DNA from: Nonomuraea purpurea
Lineage (GTDB): Bacteria; Actinomycetota; Actinomycetes; Streptosporangiales; Streptosporangiaceae
Direction: 5' to 3'
Assembly (NCBI RefSeq): GCF_042650645.1
Contig: NZ_JBHSBI010000026.1
Coordinates: 98,680 to 162,679 of the forward strand
Length of the DNA: 64,000 nucleotides
The position numbers and the translations under genes were made by a program. Below the pieces are notes generated by a model. It was not told the DNA's origin and did not search any database. It saw only the letters and a list, made by a program, of their open reading frames with translations. Position 1 is the first letter of the stretch; every line of letters starts with the position of its first letter. Shown piece by piece: positions 51,446 to 59,812 of this stretch.

Positions 51446-52036
51446 TCAGTGGAGGCGGGGCTCCTCATGGGGCTTGCCCTTCAACTCGTGGAAGCCCGGG
51501 GTGCCGGCCACGAGGAGCGTGCCGTCCCAGAGGCGGCCGGCGTCCTCGCCCTGGGGGACCTGCGACACCACCGGGCCGAAGAACACGGTCCCGCCGGCGG
51601 CGATGATCGGGGTGCCGACGTGGTCGCCGATCAGGCCGATGCCCTCGGCGTGCGAGGCGCGTACCAGGTCGTCATAGTCCGTGGACGCCCCGGCCTCGGC
51701 CAGGTCGGCGGGCAGTTCGGCCGCCGACAACGCCGCACGCAGGTCCCCGATCCAGTCGCCGCTCCCGCTGGCCGTCCACATCGCGGTGTACAACCGCTCC
51801 AGGGCCTGCTGCCCGTGGTGATGCTCGGCGGCGGCGCACACGCGTACCGGAACCCACAGGTAGCCCTCGGGGTCGCCCTCCGGATCGTCGTCGCGGCCCT
51901 CGTTGAGGACCGACAGGCTCATCACGTGCCAGCGCACCTCGACCGGGCGCACCTTCCGCACCTCCCGCAGCCACCGGGACGTCAGCCACGTGTACGGGCA
52001 GGACGGGTCGAACCAGAAATCAGCCACCATGGTCAT
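51446..52036 (-). CDS. Mycothiol nitroreductase (Rv2466c)-like DsbA-fold protein
   Basis: 196 residues from ATG at 52036; ATG at 52066 is possible. The pattern is that of Rv2466c: VADFWFDPSCPYTWLTSRWL, then EVRWHVMSLSVLNEGRDD, VGTPIIAAGGTVFFGPVVSQ and LKGKPHEEPRLH at the end. The family uses mycothiol to reduce disulfides and activate nitro compounds. The active site reads Cys-Pro-Tyr-Thr instead of Cys-Pro-Trp-Cys: the resolving Cys is lost, leaving a monothiol mechanism. Confidence 0.85.
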   Translation of the reverse strand: MTMVADFWFDPSCPYTWLTSRWLREVRKVRPVEVRWHVMSLSVLNEGRDDDPEGDPEGYLWVPVRVCAAAEHHHGQQALERLYTAMWTASGSGDWIGDLRAALSAAELPADLAEAGASTDYDDLVRASHAEGIGLIGDHVGTPIIAAGGTVFFGPVVSQVPQGEDAGRLWDGTLLVAGTPGFHELKGKPHEEPRLH

Positions 52037-52128
52037 CTGGGAAGAGTACGCCCGGTCGGTCGCCATTCTGGACGACTTTCTCGGACGCGTATGGTGATCG
52101 CTCGTACACTCTTCGTCGTAATCCTTGA

Positions 52129-53145
52129 ATGGCTCTGGGCAGGGAGGGCAAGGGCTTGGGCGGTGGCGAGGATCCCCGGCAAGAGCTGGAGTCGGTGGCC
52201 TGTCACGAGGACCTGGTGAAGTTGCTGGCCGAGCAGTTCGCGCGGGCCGACACGTCGCTGCGGGAGCTGGAGACGCGGGCGGACAGGGCGGGTGGGGCCC
52301 GGCTGCCGCGCGCGACGTGCGCGGACATGCTGGCCGGTCGGCGCTTCCCCAAGAAGGCGCTGATGATGGCCTTCCTGCGGGCTTGCCGAGTGCCCGCGGA
52401 TCAGCTTCCGGCGTGGGAGGGGGCGTGGGAGCGGGCACGGGTCGCCCGCATGTCCATCGAAACGGACAAGGACCGCAGACCCGAGCCACCCGCAATCTCG
52501 ACAGCCGCGCTGCCCTTGACGACGGAACCCCCCAGTCGGGGTCGGCGCCGAGCCATCGCGGCGGCCATCTTGGCCGTCCTGACAGCCACCGCAGCCCTGA
52601 GCATCTTCCTGGACCGATGGGGACGCCGCACACCCAACGATTTCGCCAGCCCAATGGCCCCGGGCCACATCATCACCGACGACGGACGCGCCTTCGACCG
52701 AGGCGGCTCAAGCCGTTTCACCGTAACCATCGACCCCGCCAACACCGGAGTACGCCTGGTCCGACGCCTGGACGCAGGCGTCGCCCTGCAACACGCCACC
52801 ATCACCGTGAACGGGGACCCGGCCGGAGTATGGCGTCCCCTGCCCGGCGACAGCATCCACAAGTGGCGAGACCAGGTCGTAGAAATCCCCCGCACCCTGA
52901 CGGCGGGAAAACGCACTCTCACCATCGTGAACACGTTCACGGCCTCGTCCCTGGGCTTCAACGAGTTCCTCTACGTCGTCGAGCAGAAACTGAACGACGC
53001 CTGGTCCACCGCCGACACCCTCGACATCGGCCCCGACCACACCGCCAGCGAGGCCGCACACAACTACCAGATCATCAGGCAGGGCTGGGCCGACACCCAG
53101 ACCTTCGCCTACCCACCGGACAAGGAGGACTGGAGAGTCGAGTGA
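52129..53145 (+). CDS. HTH-transmembrane protein with unknown outer domain
   Basis: 338 residues. The N-terminal 105 form an actinobacterial XRE-like domain (LVKLLAEQFARADTSLRELE, then PRATCADMLAGRRFPKKALM). A linker leads to one membrane helix (AAAILAVLTATAALSIFL, about 140-160) and an outer beta-rich domain of about 175 residues (ITVNGDPAGVWRPLPGDSIH, TLTIVNTFTASSLGFNEFLY). This is a one-component membrane layout. The last 34 codons are repeated at 54940-55041. The function is unknown. Confidence 0.7.
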   Translation: MALGREGKGLGGGEDPRQELESVACHEDLVKLLAEQFARADTSLRELETRADRAGGARLPRATCADMLAGRRFPKKALMMAFLRACRVPADQLPAWEGAWERARVARMSIETDKDRRPEPPAISTAALPLTTEPPSRGRRRAIAAAILAVLTATAALSIFLDRWGRRTPNDFASPMAPGHIITDDGRAFDRGGSSRFTVTIDPANTGVRLVRRLDAGVALQHATITVNGDPAGVWRPLPGDSIHKWRDQVVEIPRTLTAGKRTLTIVNTFTASSLGFNEFLYVVEQKLNDAWSTADTLDIGPDHTASEAAHNYQIIRQGWADTQTFAYPPDKEDWRVE

Positions 53146-53147
53146 CT
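53046..53147 (+). repeat. 102-bp direct repeat, copy 1
   Basis: This segment, the 3' end of the HTH-transmembrane gene, recurs at 54940-55041 with 99 of 102 positions identical and in the same reading frame. Confidence 0.95.
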
Positions 53148-53180
53148 CGAAGTCCTCACGCAGGGGTGAGAGCCCGTGTG

Positions 53181-54047
53181 TCAATCCTGTTGCATCTTGC
53201 GGCGCCGGCACCCTGAACGCAGAATGGCCGTGACCGAGCGCTCGTGTTCGTCGGTCCATTCGACCTCGGGGTCGGCTTCCAAGAGACCGAGCACCACGGT
53301 CGCGATCGCCAGCGCGGGCTCCGACCATTCGGCGGGCTCGGGTGCTCCGAACGGATTGGCCTGGAACCGCTGGGCGGTGATTTCCGGGTTGCTGGGCGCC
53401 ATCAGTATCAGCCCGCGCAATGTGGCGATGGCCAGACGGGCCACTGTCCCGAAGGTGATGCCGGCACGCGGGCGCAGTCCGATCAGTCTCGCAACCTGGG
53501 CGTAGGCGGTTGCCACGTCTTCGACCATGGAGTGTTCCGACTCAGCGAGAGACTGCTGGACCTCAGCGCGTAGATGGCCGTCGGGCAGGCTGCGGAAGGT
53601 GGCCTGCAGCGCGAAATAGGTGCGCCAGGCCGATGATCGGTGGAAGATCTGGAACTCGCCGAGCGCGCCTTCCCGCAGCGCCTCTCCGGCCAGGGCGCGG
53701 CGCAGACCTGGTGTGCGGGCCCAGCCGAGATGGGCGAGTACGGTGCGGGCCGCCGCTTGCAGCGCGCCGGGATTGGCGTCGGCGATGGCCGGGCTGGCGC
53801 CTTTGGCGAGTTCGCGTAGCAGGTCGCTGAAGAACAGGTCCTTGTACGGCCAGCGACGGTAGACGGCGCTGCGGGCGACGCCTGCGTCACGAATGATCTC
53901 CTCGAAGCTTATGTGGTCCAGGCTCACCGTCAGCCCGGCTTCTTCGACCGTGGCGGCCGCGGCGGCGAGCATCCGCCGCGCGGTCTCTTCGTCGGACAAT
54001 CGCTTGCGGCGTCGCGCCAGGCCGCTCTCCGGTGTCTCTCGAGTCAC
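53181..54047 (-). CDS. TetR-family transcriptional regulator
   Basis: 288 residues, longer than usual. The helix-turn-helix is LDHISFEEIIRDAGVARSAV and YRRWPYKDLFFSDLLRELAK. The C-terminal domain is large and helical. It is divergent from the CPBP protease-like gene, and TTGGGA-N7-TCCCAA lies between them. It ends 36 bp from the convergent HTH-transmembrane gene. Together with the CPBP gene it sits between the two copies of a 102-bp repeat. Confidence 0.9.
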   Translation of the reverse strand: MTRETPESGLARRRKRLSDEETARRMLAAAAATVEEAGLTVSLDHISFEEIIRDAGVARSAVYRRWPYKDLFFSDLLRELAKGASPAIADANPGALQAAARTVLAHLGWARTPGLRRALAGEALREGALGEFQIFHRSSAWRTYFALQATFRSLPDGHLRAEVQQSLAESEHSMVEDVATAYAQVARLIGLRPRAGITFGTVARLAIATLRGLILMAPSNPEITAQRFQANPFGAPEPAEWSEPALAIATVVLGLLEADPEVEWTDEHERSVTAILRSGCRRRKMQQD

Positions 54048-54065
54048 GTTCGTAGTCTATGGTAC

Positions 54066-54084
54066 TTGGGATATCGAGTCCCAA
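54066..54084. promoter_or_regulatory. TetR operator before the CPBP gene
   Basis: TTGGGA (54066-54071) and TCCCAA (54079-54084) with a 7-bp spacer, between the TetR start (54047) and the proposed CPBP start (54104). Confidence 0.65.
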
Positions 54085-54103
54085 TAGAGGTGGTGGTGAA
54101 CCC

Positions 54104-55039
54104 GTGAAGGTGCCGGAGCCCAACAGTTCCGTACGCGACCACACCGAACGCCCGGTGCAGTTCTTGGCGCTCGTCACCGCGTTGTCGGTGCCGTTCTACG
54201 TTCTGGGGGCCGTATCTCCCACCGTCCGCATCGGCGCCATCGATCTGCCCGCGAGCGCGACCATGTTCGTGCTGCCGGTGCTGGCCGCCGCGATTCTGGC
54301 TTACCGTGACGGCGGCCGGGCCGCCGTCACGGCCCTGCTGGCCCGCGTCGTCGATCGGCCCGCGGGACGAGTCCGTTGGTATGTCGCCGCGGCGTTGCTG
54401 CCTGCTGCGATCGGCGCTCTTTCGTGGACCTTCGGGTGGCTCGCCGGTGAAGTCGGTTCGGTGCTTCCGACATCGTCGGCGGCCTTGCCGTTGCTGTTCG
54501 CCGCGGCGGTGGTGGCTGCCGCGTGCGAAGAACTGGGCTGGACCGGTTACGCCTCCGATCCGATACAACGCCGGTTCGGCACGGTTCGGGGCGGGCTGCT
54601 TCTTGGGGCCTTCTGTGGTGTGTGGCATTTGATCCCGCTCCTGCAGGCCGGTCATGGCGCGGCCTGGATCGGGGGCTGGTTCCTGGGTACGGTCGCGGGC
54701 CGGGTGATCATCGTCGGCCTGCGCAATGCCACCGGCGGTGTGTCGGCGGCGATCCTGATGCACGCGATGGTCAACGTCACCGCCGCCTACATCCCGGATT
54801 ATGACGACCCCGTCGCCCCGTTGATGTCCTCTTCGCTTACCGCCGTGGCCGCCGTGGGCATCCTGTTTCTCGGATCATGTCGAGCTCGAAGCGCCCGTAC
54901 AGGTTCAGGTGGGTCCAGAACAACGCCGTCAGCCCGCGACAGCGAGGCCGGACACAACTACCAGATCGTCAGGCAGGGCTGGGCCGACACCCAGACATTC
55001 GCCTACCCACCGGACAAGGAGGACTGGAGAGTCGAGTGA
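54104..55039 (+). CDS. CPBP-family intramembrane protease-like protein with foreign tail
   Basis: About 311 residues from GTG at 54104; an ATG at 54059 would put the operator inside the gene. Eight or so helices and the CPBP/Abi motifs are seen: CEELGWTGYA (the paired Glu), GVWHLIPLL and HAMVNVTAAY (His motif). The last 60 codons do not belong to the family: after GILFLGS the frame crosses a transposase-like scrap and then the 102-bp repeat, ending in the same TFAYPPDKEDWRVE as the HTH-transmembrane protein. The natural C-terminus may be truncated. Confidence 0.8.
   Translation: MKVPEPNSSVRDHTERPVQFLALVTALSVPFYVLGAVSPTVRIGAIDLPASATMFVLPVLAAAILAYRDGGRAAVTALLARVVDRPAGRVRWYVAAALLPAAIGALSWTFGWLAGEVGSVLPTSSAALPLLFAAAVVAAACEELGWTGYASDPIQRRFGTVRGGLLLGAFCGVWHLIPLLQAGHGAAWIGGWFLGTVAGRVIIVGLRNATGGVSAAILMHAMVNVTAAYIPDYDDPVAPLMSSSLTAVAAVGILFLGSCRARSARTGSGGSRTTPSARDSEAGHNYQIVRQGWADTQTFAYPPDKEDWRVE
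54876..54932 (-). pseudogene. Tn3-type transposase scrap
   Basis: The minus strand reads LTALFWTHLNLYGRFELDM, resembling the C-terminal segment of actinobacterial Tn3-family transposases. Only these 19 residues remain, exactly at the junction between the CPBP body and the 102-bp repeat. The family assignment is from memory of the pattern. Confidence 0.4.
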
Positions 55040-55041
55040 CT
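54940..55041 (+). repeat. 102-bp direct repeat, copy 2
   Basis: Same sequence as 53046-53147 with three substitutions; it supplies the last 33 codons and stop of the CPBP reading frame. Confidence 0.95.
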
Positions 55042-55122
55042 GTGGGTCCATTTCGACCTGGCCAAGGCAGGACAGCCCCCGTCAGATGGCTGTTGCCGAG
55101 GCTCATGGTAAGTACTCTCGGC

Positions 55123-55671
55123 ATGGAGTTCTTCTGTTATCACCGTGATCGGCCTGACTCCGCGACCCTGCGCCACGAGCTGCGGGAAGAGCACTGGTCC
55201 TACATGGACCGGTACGCGGCGGAGCTGATCGCCCGTGGCCCGACCTTGGACCGCGGCGGCGACACGGCCACCGGCAGTGTGCACATCGTCGACCTGCCAG
55301 ATCTCGCCACAGCGCGTGCGTTCGTCTTCGACGAGCCCAACTACCAGGCCGGTGTGTACCGGGACGTGATGTTGCGCCGATGGCGCAACGTGCTGGGGCG
55401 CACCATGTGGGATTTCCCCGGCGGCCGAGATGGCGGCAACCGGTATCTGGTGCTGGGCCTCGGCTCCGGGCAGGCCGCCGATCTCGTCCCGCCGCCCGAC
55501 CGGGACGAGCTGATCGCGTACGGGCCGCTGCTGTCCGACGACGGCACCACCTGGCTGGGTACGGCGCTGCTGGTCCGGGCGCCGGACCCGGACGCGGCAC
55601 GCGCCGTCCTGACCCTGGATCGGTACGCCGACATCGAGGTCCACGACTGGGCGTTCGGCGGGCGGCGGTAA
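55123..55671 (+). CDS. YCII-related protein, two tandem domains
   Basis: 182 residues. The first half starts MEFFCYHRDRPDSATLRHEL and has a YciI-type ferredoxin-like fold (HWSYMDRYAAELIARGPTLD, then ATARAFVFDEPNYQAGVYRD). The second half repeats the pattern (DELIAYGPLLSDDGTTWLGT, LLVRAPDPDAARAVL). The His/Asp pair typical of the fold is present in the first domain. The function is unknown; relatives include dechlorinase-like and PCP-degradation proteins. ATG at 55105 is an alternative start. Confidence 0.82.
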   Translation: MEFFCYHRDRPDSATLRHELREEHWSYMDRYAAELIARGPTLDRGGDTATGSVHIVDLPDLATARAFVFDEPNYQAGVYRDVMLRRWRNVLGRTMWDFPGGRDGGNRYLVLGLGSGQAADLVPPPDRDELIAYGPLLSDDGTTWLGTALLVRAPDPDAARAVLTLDRYADIEVHDWAFGGRR

Positions 55672-55676
55672 ATGCC

Positions 55677-56327
55677 TCAACCGCCGGGCCGGATCAGGCC
55701 CGACTCATATGCCGCGATAACCGCCTGCACCCGATCCCTGGCCCCCAGCTTGGCGAAGACGTTGCTGACGTGCGTCTTCACTGTGTGCTCGCTGACGACG
55801 AGCACCGCGGCGATCTCCGCGTTCGACAGGCCGCGGCCGAGCAGCACGAGCGTCTCCCGCTCCCTGCCGGTGAGGAGGTCGAGCCCGGCCGGCCGCTTCC
55901 GCGGCAGCCTGGACACCATGTCATCGATCAGCCGCCGCGTCACGGACGGTGCGAGCAGCGACTCTCCGGCGGCTACCACCTGGACGGCGCGCACCAGGTC
56001 GTCCCTGCGTACGTCCTTGAGCAGGAAGCCGCTCGCCCCGGCGCAGAGGGCGTCGTAAACGTAGTCGTCCTGGTCGAAGGTGGTCAGCATGAGGACACGT
56101 GTGTCCGTTTCTCCGCACACCACCCTCGCGGCCTCGATGCCATCCATTCCCGGCATCCGGATGTCGAGGAGGAGCACCTGGGGTCGGTGCGTCCGTACAG
56201 CCTCGATCGCCGCGAAGCCGTCGCCCGCCTCCGCGACCACGGAGATGTCCGGCTGCGTGTCCAGGATCAGCGCGAATCCGCTGCGGACCAGCTCCTGGTC
56301 GTCGGCGACCACCACGTCGATCGTCAT
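55677..56327 (-). CDS. NarL/FixJ-type response regulator
   Basis: 216 residues: DD at 9-10, phospho-acceptor Asp55 (LLLDIRMPGMDG), LuxR-type helix-turn-helix (LTGRERETLVLLGRGLSNAE and EHTVKTHVSNVFAKLGARDR). It overlaps the kinase gene's stop by ATGA. The inverted repeat at 57479-57553 upstream of the pair may be its binding site. Confidence 0.94.
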   Translation of the reverse strand: MTIDVVVADDQELVRSGFALILDTQPDISVVAEAGDGFAAIEAVRTHRPQVLLLDIRMPGMDGIEAARVVCGETDTRVLMLTTFDQDDYVYDALCAGASGFLLKDVRRDDLVRAVQVVAAGESLLAPSVTRRLIDDMVSRLPRKRPAGLDLLTGRERETLVLLGRGLSNAEIAAVLVVSEHTVKTHVSNVFAKLGARDRVQAVIAAYESGLIRPGG

Positions 56328-57445
56328 CCGGCGACCTCCGCGAGTCCGCGCGGGAGCCGTACCGAGACCTGGAAGCCCCGGCCGGAAGGGGCGGGGCCGA
56401 AAGAGGCGGTCCCGCCGCACGCGGCGGCCCGCTCCCTGATGCCGATCAGCCCCTGGCCGCCCTCCCCGCCGCGAGGCCCGCGGCCGTCGTCGGTTACGGT
56501 GACGCGCAGGGCCTCCGCCTCCCAGGTGAGACGGACCTCGGCCGAGCGGGCCCCGGCGTGCTTGACGACGTTGGTGAGGGACTCCTGGATGATGCGGTAC
56601 GCGGCGACCTCGGCGTCGTGGCACAGGTCGAGCCGCGTACCCGTCTCGACGAGGGTTGCTTGGGCGATCCGGTCCACCAGCTCGGGGACGCGGTCCAGCG
56701 TGGGCTGCGGGTCGAGCGGTCCCTGCGTCTCCTTGAGCAGGCCGAGCATCCTGCGCAGCTGTCCCATGGCGTCTCTGCCGCTGGCGGCGATCGCGTCGAA
56801 CGCCGCCTCCGCCCGCTCCGGCCGGGTGCGGACGGCGAGCGGGCCGGACTCCGCCTGGACCACCATGACGCTGACCGCGTGGGCCAGGATGTCGTGCATG
56901 TCCCTGGCGATCCGGGCGCGCTCCTGCTGGGCCGCCCGCTCCCCGGCCAGCTCACGCTCCCGTTCGAGCCGCATCGCCCGCTCCCGCAGCGCCAGCGACT
57001 GCTGCCGGGTCAGGACCGCCACCCGCCCCAGAGCGTAGGCCGCCACCCACGCCGTCAGCGTCCGTACGTAGGTGTCCACCGATCCCGCGAAGAACAGCGT
57101 CCCCACCGCGGTGAGCACGATCGCCACCAGCCGATGCGGTGGCGGCGACCGGTAGGCGACGGTGTAGACGGCGACTATCCAGCCGTACCAGATCGGCTGA
57201 TCCGGCCCGTTCCCGATGATGTCGTAGAACGGGACCGCGATCAGCACGGCGAACATCACCGTCATCGGAAACCGGCGCCGCAGCAGGAGCGGCAGCGAGG
57301 CCGCCAGCACGGGCAGCAGAAGCACGAGCGGCCACTCCCCGTCGGCCGACGTGAACGGCGCGAGCTGCGCGGCGAGCACGCCGACGGTCAGCGCCAGGTT
57401 CACCAGGGCCGGCGGCAGCGCACGGAGTCTGTCCAGAAGCGCCAT
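56324..57445 (-). CDS. Membrane sensor histidine kinase (HisKA_3 type)
   Basis: 373 residues from ATG at 57445; no ribosome-binding site is visible, so the start is uncertain. About five helices lie within residues 1-140, then a coiled segment, the phospho-acceptor helix (ARIARDMHDILAHAVSVMVV) and HATPase_c (YRIIQESLTNVVKHAGARSA; GGQGLIGIRERAAACGG). It partners the overlapping response regulator and may control the divergent membrane-protein gene. Confidence 0.92.
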   Translation of the reverse strand: MALLDRLRALPPALVNLALTVGVLAAQLAPFTSADGEWPLVLLLPVLAASLPLLLRRRFPMTVMFAVLIAVPFYDIIGNGPDQPIWYGWIVAVYTVAYRSPPPHRLVAIVLTAVGTLFFAGSVDTYVRTLTAWVAAYALGRVAVLTRQQSLALRERAMRLERERELAGERAAQQERARIARDMHDILAHAVSVMVVQAESGPLAVRTRPERAEAAFDAIAASGRDAMGQLRRMLGLLKETQGPLDPQPTLDRVPELVDRIAQATLVETGTRLDLCHDAEVAAYRIIQESLTNVVKHAGARSAEVRLTWEAEALRVTVTDDGRGPRGGEGGQGLIGIRERAAACGGTASFGPAPSGRGFQVSVRLPRGLAEVAG

Positions 57446-57478
57446 ATGGACAAGTAACCACAGCCGTACCCCGAGCAC

Positions 57479-57553
57479 ATCACCGGCGAGAGGGACTTCC
57501 CTGGACGACACTCGCCTTGGGGACCGAGAGGGAGAATCCCCCGCGCCGGTGAT
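57479..57553. promoter_or_regulatory. Widely spaced inverted repeat
   Basis: ATCACCGGCG (57479-57488) and CGCCGGTGAT (57544-57553) are perfect 10-bp arms 55 bp apart in the divergent promoter region between the kinase gene and the membrane-protein gene. Confidence 0.45.
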
Positions 57554-57587
57554 CACATCTCACGGCCGGGACGCGACCCTGGTCGCC

Positions 57588-58220
57588 ATGAACCTCACTG
57601 CCAAGTCGTTCGTCCTGGCTCCACTCCTCACACTGGTCTACGGCGTCGTCCGCCTGCTCGACGGGCTCGACGGCAGCCACGGGCCCGGCCTCGCGTGGAC
57701 GGCGGGTCACCTCGCCTTCCTCGCCGCCCTTGGGCTGTTCGTACCGCTCGTCCTCGAGCTCGCCCGCCGGGCGGCGAACCGGCGGGCCGCCATCGCGATC
57801 GCGGTGTTCAGCCTGATCGGTGTGGCGGCTGGCGCCGTCCAGTTCGTCATCGACCTGGTCGTCGGGTTCCTCGCCGCGGACAAGGCGGAGATGGGGCGGC
57901 TCTTCGACCAGGTCCAGCAGGTCCCCGGAGCGGAACTCGTGGTCTACGCCGTGGTGCCGACCTTCTTCTACGCCGGCCTGATCGCCCTGGTCGCCATGCA
58001 GGCCGCTGCCGGGCGGATCGGGTGGTGGAGCCCGGCGCTCATCGCCCTCGGCGTCGGAGCCGTGGTCGTCGAGAGGGATCTCCTCCCGCTCAGCGCCCTG
58101 CTCAACCTCGTCGGCCTCGCCCCCCTGGGGAGGGCACCCGTTCACGCGGACGCCGGGCCGTCGCGTCCTGGCCGGGCGGCGCAAGCCGAAGGCGAGCCCC
58201 GAGGAAGTGCGGGCCGATGA
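57588..58220 (+). CDS. Integral membrane protein of unknown function
   Basis: 210 residues with five hydrophobic helices (for example FVLAPLLTLVYGVVRLL, GHLAFLAALGLFVPLVLELA, SLIGVAAGAVQFVIDLVVGF, VVPTFFYAGLIALVAMQAAA) and a soluble Pro/Gly/Arg-rich tail. No transport or catalytic motif is visible. It is divergent from the two-component pair and is its most likely target. Confidence 0.75.
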   Translation: MNLTAKSFVLAPLLTLVYGVVRLLDGLDGSHGPGLAWTAGHLAFLAALGLFVPLVLELARRAANRRAAIAIAVFSLIGVAAGAVQFVIDLVVGFLAADKAEMGRLFDQVQQVPGAELVVYAVVPTFFYAGLIALVAMQAAAGRIGWWSPALIALGVGAVVVERDLLPLSALLNLVGLAPLGRAPVHADAGPSRPGRAAQAEGEPRGSAGR

Positions 58221-58236
58221 CTCCTGGCACGGCCCC

Positions 58237-58515
58237 TCACACGGTGCTGAGCCAGGTGCGGACCTCGTCCATGAGCGCCACCGGCGCGTCGTACTGCACC
58301 AGATGCCCCGCACCGCCGATCAGCGAAAGACGCGCCCCGGGGATCAGGCTCCGCAGGCGTTCGGCGGTCTTGGTGGGGATCCAGGTGTCCTGTTCGCCCC
58401 ACAGGATCCGTACAGGAAGGTCGATGTCTCCAAGCCGCCGCTCGTTCTCCTCAAGGAAGGATTCGTCGTACTCGGCGATCTGCCGGTAGAAGGCCGGCTG
58501 GCCGTCCTCTCCCAT
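58237..58515 (-). pseudogene. C-terminal fragment of an alpha/beta hydrolase
   Basis: 92 codons covering only the last third of an alpha/beta hydrolase: LPVRILWGEQDTWIPTKTAE carries the acid residue and IGGAGHLVQYDAPVAL the catalytic His. The nucleophile part is missing, a stop codon lies 7 codons upstream of the first ATG, and there is no ribosome-binding site. It is a truncated remnant. Confidence 0.7.
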
Positions 58516-58625
58516 CCACTTTTACCACCTAACCGATAAGACACGTCTGCACACTCTTGCCCCCTGGCTCTTGACGCACACAAAGAGGCGCGGCCGGGAC
58601 GGTCACGATGTTGGTGGACGCGGGG

Positions 58626-59138
58626 TCAGTGACCAGGAGCTGTCAGGCAACCGCCGTCGTTGATGTAGCCCCCTACCTCCACTTTCGACTCACGCTCGTC
58701 GTAGAAGCCGGTCAGGCATCCTCCCGACAATTCAATCGCGAACACCACAGCGGAGCGAGCGCCTCCTGCCCTGATGATGACGTTCGTTCCCGGTGGGGCG
58801 ACCGCCCGGACCGCTTTCGCGACGTGGTCCTCACCGTGCAGGTTCCGCTCGCGCAGGTCAGCGAATTTGCCCCGCAGGGCCTCGGCCACCGGCTCGGCCT
58901 CCGCAGCTACCTCCGGAGAAAGCGTGGCGCGCTGGCGGTATGCCTCGTTGTCCGCGTGCTTCTGCTCCCAGGAGGGCATCGTCACGCAAGGGCTGGGCAT
59001 CGGTGGCTCAGCGGCTTCCGGGCAAGGAAGTAAGGCCGATGGCGACGCCGACGTCCCGGCTTCCTGCGTCCGCACCAAACCACAGCCATTCAGGATGGCT
59101 AACAGCAGCACGGCGACAAGGGCGATCAAGATCTTCAT
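58626..59138 (-). CDS. Lipoprotein of unknown function
   Basis: 170 residues. The signal peptide ends in the lipobox LNGC (Cys19). The mature protein has four further Cys (LPCPEAA, SPCVTM, GGCLTG, GGCLTA), probably forming two disulfides outside the membrane, and a mostly helical middle with charged residues. It looks like a small envelope protein, divergent from the next lipoprotein gene. The family is not recognised. Confidence 0.75.
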   Translation of the reverse strand: MKILIALVAVLLLAILNGCGLVRTQEAGTSASPSALLPCPEAAEPPMPSPCVTMPSWEQKHADNEAYRQRATLSPEVAAEAEPVAEALRGKFADLRERNLHGEDHVAKAVRAVAPPGTNVIIRAGGARSAVVFAIELSGGCLTGFYDERESKVEVGGYINDGGCLTAPGH

Positions 59139-59233
59139 CCCTCAACAGTCAGGCACGGCGAACCGGGACACAAGTCACGTCGGCTGCGTTCGTGGCGGGA
59201 CCGGTCCCGCCACGGCCTGGGTTTGATATCCGT

Positions 59234-59791
59234 ATGCTTGATTCGCAGTCAGTTCCCCGTTTCCGGCCGCTTGCTCGCGTCCTGCTGTCTGCGGCTGTGA
59301 CCGCTGTGCTCGCGGCATGCTCGGCGAACGAGTCGGTCCCCAACGACACCGCCGCGTCGGCCTCGGCTCCGCCCAAGGCTTCCGCCGCTCCCACTGTCTC
59401 CAGCGCTCCCACGACTCCTGCTGCTTCGCCCACGCCATCACTGCCCGTGCCGGCGGACGGTAAGAATCGGCGGTCGTGCGCGGACGGAACCTGCGAGATC
59501 CGAGTGACCCGCGGGGTCACGGTGCCGCTACCAGCCCGATTCGGTCTCGGCCCGATCGAAGTAACGGCGATCGACGGCAAGACGGTCACGATGGTCGCAC
59601 CGTTGACCCAGTCCGAGTTCTCCAGCGACGGTGGGTGTTCTGCCACCATCACAGGACCCGCGGCGAACGCCTCCGCTTATGTGGATCTGACCTGTCCCAC
59701 GGGCGAGAAGGCAGTCGTCAACAAAATGAACCTGAAGGTTGTCGGCATCGTCAAGAAAGCCGCCGTCATTCGCATCCGGCCCGCGAAGTGA
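59234..59791 (+). CDS. Lipoprotein with Pro/Ala/Ser linker
   Basis: 185 residues from ATG at 59234. The lipobox is VLAAC near residue 26. It is followed by about 45 residues of Ala/Pro/Ser/Thr linker and a small beta-rich domain with two Cys pairs (RRSCADGTCEIRV and GGCSATI...DLTCPTGE). The domain VTVPLPARFGLGPIEVTAID is repeated in similar actinobacterial lipoproteins often next to kinases. The function is unknown. Confidence 0.75.
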   Translation: MLDSQSVPRFRPLARVLLSAAVTAVLAACSANESVPNDTAASASAPPKASAAPTVSSAPTTPAASPTPSLPVPADGKNRRSCADGTCEIRVTRGVTVPLPARFGLGPIEVTAIDGKTVTMVAPLTQSEFSSDGGCSATITGPAANASAYVDLTCPTGEKAVVNKMNLKVVGIVKKAAVIRIRPAK

Positions 59792-59812
59792 CCGTCCTTG
59801 TGGTGCAGGGAG

